Source: Pseudomonas sp. GV071 (lineage in GTDB: Bacteria; Pseudomonadota; Gammaproteobacteria; Pseudomonadales; Pseudomonadaceae). Taken from it: a stretch of 64,000 nucleotides of DNA. The stretch's first letter is position 1; each line of letters begins with the position of its first letter. The translations under genes and the position numbers were made by a program. The stretch covers positions 310,001 through 374,000 of the forward strand of contig NZ_QAOJ01000002.1 in NCBI RefSeq assembly GCF_003050835.1, in the 5' to 3' direction. The notes beneath the pieces are model-generated. The model saw only the letters and a program-made list of their open reading frames with translations. It did not search any database and had not been told where the DNA came from. Positions 63,511-64,000 of the stretch are shown piece after piece.

Positions 63511-63828
63511 ATGCTCGATTCCCTGGAAAAAATGCTCGGCAAAGGCATCGACAATGCCCTGCTGCGCTTCGGTTTGGGCAAGGGTTATCTCGATCTGGAT
63601 GACCCCGCCAAAGCGGCCGAACACCTGCAACGCTGTGTCGAGTTCGACCCGAATTAGTCGGCGGCGTGGAAGCTGTTAGGCAAAGCGCAACTTGGGCTGG
63701 ATAACTCGGCGGCGGCGCGCCAGGCGTGGGAGCAGGGCATCAGCGCCGCGCAGGGGCACGGCGACAAGCAGGCGGAAAAGGAAATGAGCGTGTTTTTGCG
63801 CAAGCTGGATAAAGCCGCGAAGGGCTGA
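63511..63828 (+). pseudogene. Tetratricopeptide-type small protein interrupted by an in-frame amber codon
   Basis: The frame begins MLDSLEKMLGKGIDNALLRF and continues through a TPR-like helix pair (GYLDLDDPAKAAEHLQRCVEFDPN). It hits TAG at 63655-63657, then goes on in the same frame as SAAWKLLGKAQLGLDNSAAA up to TGA at 63826-63828. Across the TAG both halves form one continuous TPR unit (FDPN-x-SAAWKLLG), where a tyrosine (TAT/TAC) would be expected. So the gene has a nonsense mutation, or the base is a sequencing error. Intact, it would be 105 residues. It lies 15 bp after trkA and was probably cotranscribed. Confidence 0.85.
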
Positions 63829-63859
63829 ACTCCACCGTGTTCGGGCTGCGCCTGCGGCG

Positions 63860-64000
63860 TTAGGCATCCTGCTGAAAGATCAAGCCAACACCGCTGGGTT
63901 CGAAACGCACCACTTCCAGGCGCACCACGGGGGCTTCTACCGGCAGTCCCTGAACCTGACCGGTGAACACTTCGCCGATGTTCAGCAGACTCCGCGCATC
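63860..64000 (-). CDS. C-terminal end of an unrecognised protein, possibly PilZ-type (partial)
   Basis: Only the last 46 residues are inside the window, ending in VVRFEPSGVGLIFQQDA. Two or three beta strands with VVRLEVVRFEPSGVGLIF look like the closing part of a PilZ-type beta barrel, where an arginine/valine strand is followed by G-x-G-[IL]-x-F. The family call is tentative because the N-terminal motif is not visible. It converges with the trkA-TPR transcript. Confidence 0.6.
   Translation of the reverse strand, partial: DARSLLNIGEVFTGQVQGLPVEAPVVRLEVVRFEPSGVGLIFQQDA

Overview
This 64 kb window is a chromosomal segment of a Pseudomonas, most likely of the P. fluorescens/P. putida kind. The evidence is the high-GC coding style, the gene set (pstSCAB-phoU, phoBR, ubiCA, tandem rubredoxins, HU, hemF-aroE, dprA, def-fmt-rsmB-trkA) and Pseudomonas-type REP palindromes. 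No tRNA, rRNA, CRISPR array or intact insertion sequence was found.

Layout. About 1-2.2 kb (minus strand): a RidA/DUF1028 pair and two small membrane or exported proteins. 2.4-11.9 kb (minus strand): the most unusual part, a run of eleven tightly packed, mostly overlapping genes behind one leader. The leader carries a guanidine-I (ykkC-type) riboswitch, preceded by a sequence fitting a sigma-54 promoter. The genes encode an SsuABC-type ABC importer split between the two ends of the operon, a three-His-box membrane di-iron oxygenase, two short-chain dehydrogenases, an EamA-type permease, a creatininase with its metal-ligand motifs, an isochorismatase-type cysteine hydrolase, a metallo-beta-lactamase-fold hydrolase and a possible Hri1-like protein. 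I read this as a nitrogen-scavenging pathway for a guanidino compound. 12.0-12.7 kb is a long inverted repeat of dispersed elements.

12.7-24 kb: a diguanylate cyclase, an M23 peptidase, a stand-alone response regulator and the phosphate system phoU-pstB-pstA-pstC-pstS, with PhoB-box arrays before pstC and pstS and REP-type palindromes inside the operon. 24-33 kb: accessory metabolism and transport (PQQ-type sugar dehydrogenase, MFS, thioesterase, mutarotase, diguanylate cyclase, ZIP, DUF3299, TauE, LysR, GlsB). 33-46.6 kb: purEK, a CNNM/CorC protein, phoBR with its own Pho box, ubiCA, a GST, rubA1-rubA2-rubB, HU, small conserved proteins and pbpG. 46.7-52 kb: a choline-sulfate module (LysR regulator, betC, choX) and a SulP transporter. 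52-64 kb: an origin-proximal type housekeeping block running from an RcnB-like gene and aroE-hemF to trkA, then a tetratricopeptide gene broken by an in-frame amber codon and a partial gene at the window edge.

Functionally the window joins phosphate sensing (phoBR and pst with matching Pho boxes), probable nitrogen scavenging (sigma-54 plus guanidine riboswitch) and choline-sulfate use. Start codons were chosen by ribosome-binding site, translational overlap and family length; those changes are explained in each entry. Family names come from recognising sequence motifs by eye; no database search was run.
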